Below, in pieces: positions 32,388 through 33,627 of a stretch of DNA of 33,627 nt. The translations under genes and the position numbers were made by a program. Source of the DNA: an uncultured Metabacillus sp. (GTDB taxonomy: Bacteria; Bacillota; Bacilli; Bacillales; Bacillaceae); contig NZ_CANNCR010000046.1 of NCBI RefSeq assembly GCF_947503125.1, positions 1 to 33,627 of the forward strand, given 5' to 3'. Every line of letters begins with the position of its first letter. Positions within the stretch are counted from its first letter, which is position 1. The notes under the pieces were generated by a model. It was given only the letters and a program-made list of their open reading frames with translations. It was not told where the DNA came from and made no database searches.

Positions 32388-33553
32388 TTGAAGAAACAAT
32401 GTATTGCCATGCTTTTAGCTGGTGGAAGAGGAACTAGATTAAAAAACCTTACAGAAAATTTAGCAAAGCCTGCAGTTCACTTTGGTGGTAAATATCGAAT
32501 CATTGATTTTACCTTAAGCAATTGCAGAAATTCAGGTATTGATACAGTCGGTGTTTTAACGCAGTATCACCCTCATGTTCTACAAAGCTATATTGGCGAT
32601 GGCAAGGAATGGGACTTAAGCCGAAGAGACAGTGGTTTAAGCATTCTCCCTCCATATCAGTGTGAAAAAGGTGAAAGATGGTATGAAGGAACAGCACATG
32701 CCATTTATCAAAATCGACACATCATTGAACAATATGACCCAGAGCATATCCTTGTTATATCAGGCGATCATATCTATAAAATGGATTACAGCAAAATGCT
32801 AAGGGAACATATCACCTCTTCAGCAGATGCCACAATATCAGTCATTGAAGTCCCATGGAACGAAGCAAGCAGATTTGGTGTGATGAAAACGGAAGCAAAG
32901 ACAGGAAGAATTCTCGATTTTGAAGAAAAACCTAAAAATCCATCATCAAATTTAGCTTCAATGGGAGTCTATATTTTTAAATGGAAGACATTAAAATATT
33001 ATTTAGAGCAAGAAGAAAGAAATCCATTTTCCTCTAAGGATTTTGGGAAGGATATCATCCCGGCAATGCTTCGAAATAACCTTAAGCTTGTAGCCTATAC
33101 ATTTAACGGGTATTGAAAGATGTCGGAACCATTGATAGTTTTTGGGAAGCAAATATGGATTTGCTAAAAAAAGAAACAAATATACTCCTGCATGACAAGG
33201 ATTGGAAAATTTACACGGTTGAACAAACTCATCCCCCTCAATATCTTGATGCTGCTGCTAAAGTATCACAATCGCTTATTAGTGAAGGCTGCGAAATCTA
33301 TGGAACAGTTGAAAACTCTGTTCTATTTAGTGGTGTAAAGGTAGCGAAAGGTGCTATCATCAAGAATTCTGTTATCTTACAAAATGCAGTTATCGGAAAA
33401 AATGCACATATTGAAAAAGTTGTCGTTTGTACAGGTATACATATAGGAGATGAAGTTACCGTAGCAGCTAATAATGCTGCAAACGGGATTAGCTTAGTTG
33501 GAGAAAATCTCGTATCACAAAACAATGAGCGTGTATTATCAAGTGTCATTTAA
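32388..33553 (+). pseudogene. glgC: Glucose-1-phosphate adenylyltransferase with a frameshift
   Basis: The gene encodes the enzyme making ADP-glucose for glycogen. It starts with TTG at 32388 after AGGAGG. The nucleotidyltransferase half is complete ([40 protein letters not shown]). At FNGY the frame ends in TGA (33114-33116). The homologous sequence reads YWKDVGT, so one G of the TGG codon is missing. The rest (KDVGTIDSFWEANMDLL and the left-handed beta-helix with NSVLFSGVKV) continues in the next frame to 33553. Rejoined, it has about 388 residues, close to the normal 380. It is either a real mutation or a sequencing error. Confidence 0.88.
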
Positions 33554-33557
33554 TAAA

Positions 33558-33627
33558 AAAAGCGCAAGGCGCCTGCCTATCGGCGACAAGCATAAGGCGA
33601 ACAGGAATAGAAGGTGTTCTTTACCTT
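33558..33627 (+). repeat. Partial copy of the dispersed palindromic repeat, cut by the window end
   Basis: It begins AAAAGCGCAAGGCGCCTG a few bases after the glgC stop and contains GGAATAGAAGGTGTTCTTTA, matching the core of the 13441-13547 element (GAATAGAAGGCGTGCTTTG). In both cases the repeat starts immediately after a plus-strand stop codon. Confidence 0.65.

Overview
The window is AT-rich, Bacillus-type DNA: AGGAGG-like ribosome binding sites, frequent TTG/GTG starts, and genes with clear Bacillus subtilis relatives (YtcP/YteP/YteR/YtdP-type sugar uptake, TrhO, intracellular subtilisins, YocH-type 3D protein, GlgC). A pair of hairpins with RUCCU loops matches the Bacillaceae-1 RNA motif. 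I infer a soil or plant-associated member of the Bacillaceae. The species cannot be named from the sequence alone.

Region 1 (1-17.4 kb) is a pectin / rhamnogalacturonan / xylogalacturonan utilisation island, almost all on the minus strand. A ROK regulator and a TIM-barrel sugar isomerase (152-2252) lie left of a long run. In transcription order this run is a YteP-like permease, a DUF624 protein, a solute-binding lipoprotein, a GH43 xylosidase, a GH105 unsaturated glucuronyl/galacturonyl hydrolase, a GH28 polygalacturonase, an alpha/beta-hydrolase esterase and a CE8 pectin methylesterase. The partner permease (YtcP-like) is divergent on the plus strand at 12563-13435. A membrane-bound AraC-type regulator (YtdP/YesN-like) follows. 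The enzymes have no signal peptides, so oligosaccharides are probably imported and trimmed in the cytosol. The one secreted depolymerase, a pectate lyase at 16179-17379, is a pseudogene. Deletion scars and gene remnants at 10475-10553, 12262-12363 and 2753-2815 show the island has lost genes.

Region 2 (17.7-24.3 kb) holds trhO, an endonuclease I without a signal peptide, two intracellular subtilisin paralogues and, between the two proteases, a CitMHS citrate transporter with a near-perfect CcpA (cre) site upstream. Just beyond the second protease is an unlisted 43-codon ORF with a very strong Shine-Dalgarno sequence, a transmembrane helix and a basic tail. A plus-strand terminator and TATAAT box face its 3' end, which is the layout of a type I toxin-antitoxin pair.

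Region 3 (24.6-33.6 kb) is ordinary chromosome: an orphan coiled-coil protein, a PQQ-type sugar dehydrogenase lipoprotein, an aminotransferase, a secreted GlpQ-type phosphodiesterase, a LysM-3D wall protein with a WalR-like box, a YdjM-type membrane protein, a Cys-less alkyltransferase-like DNA repair protein, an acidic lipoprotein, a small zinc-finger protein and a 36-codon ORF preceded by Spo0A-like boxes. It ends with a frameshifted glgC followed by a partial copy of the dispersed repeat also present at 13.4 kb. I found no tRNA, rRNA, CRISPR array or transposase.
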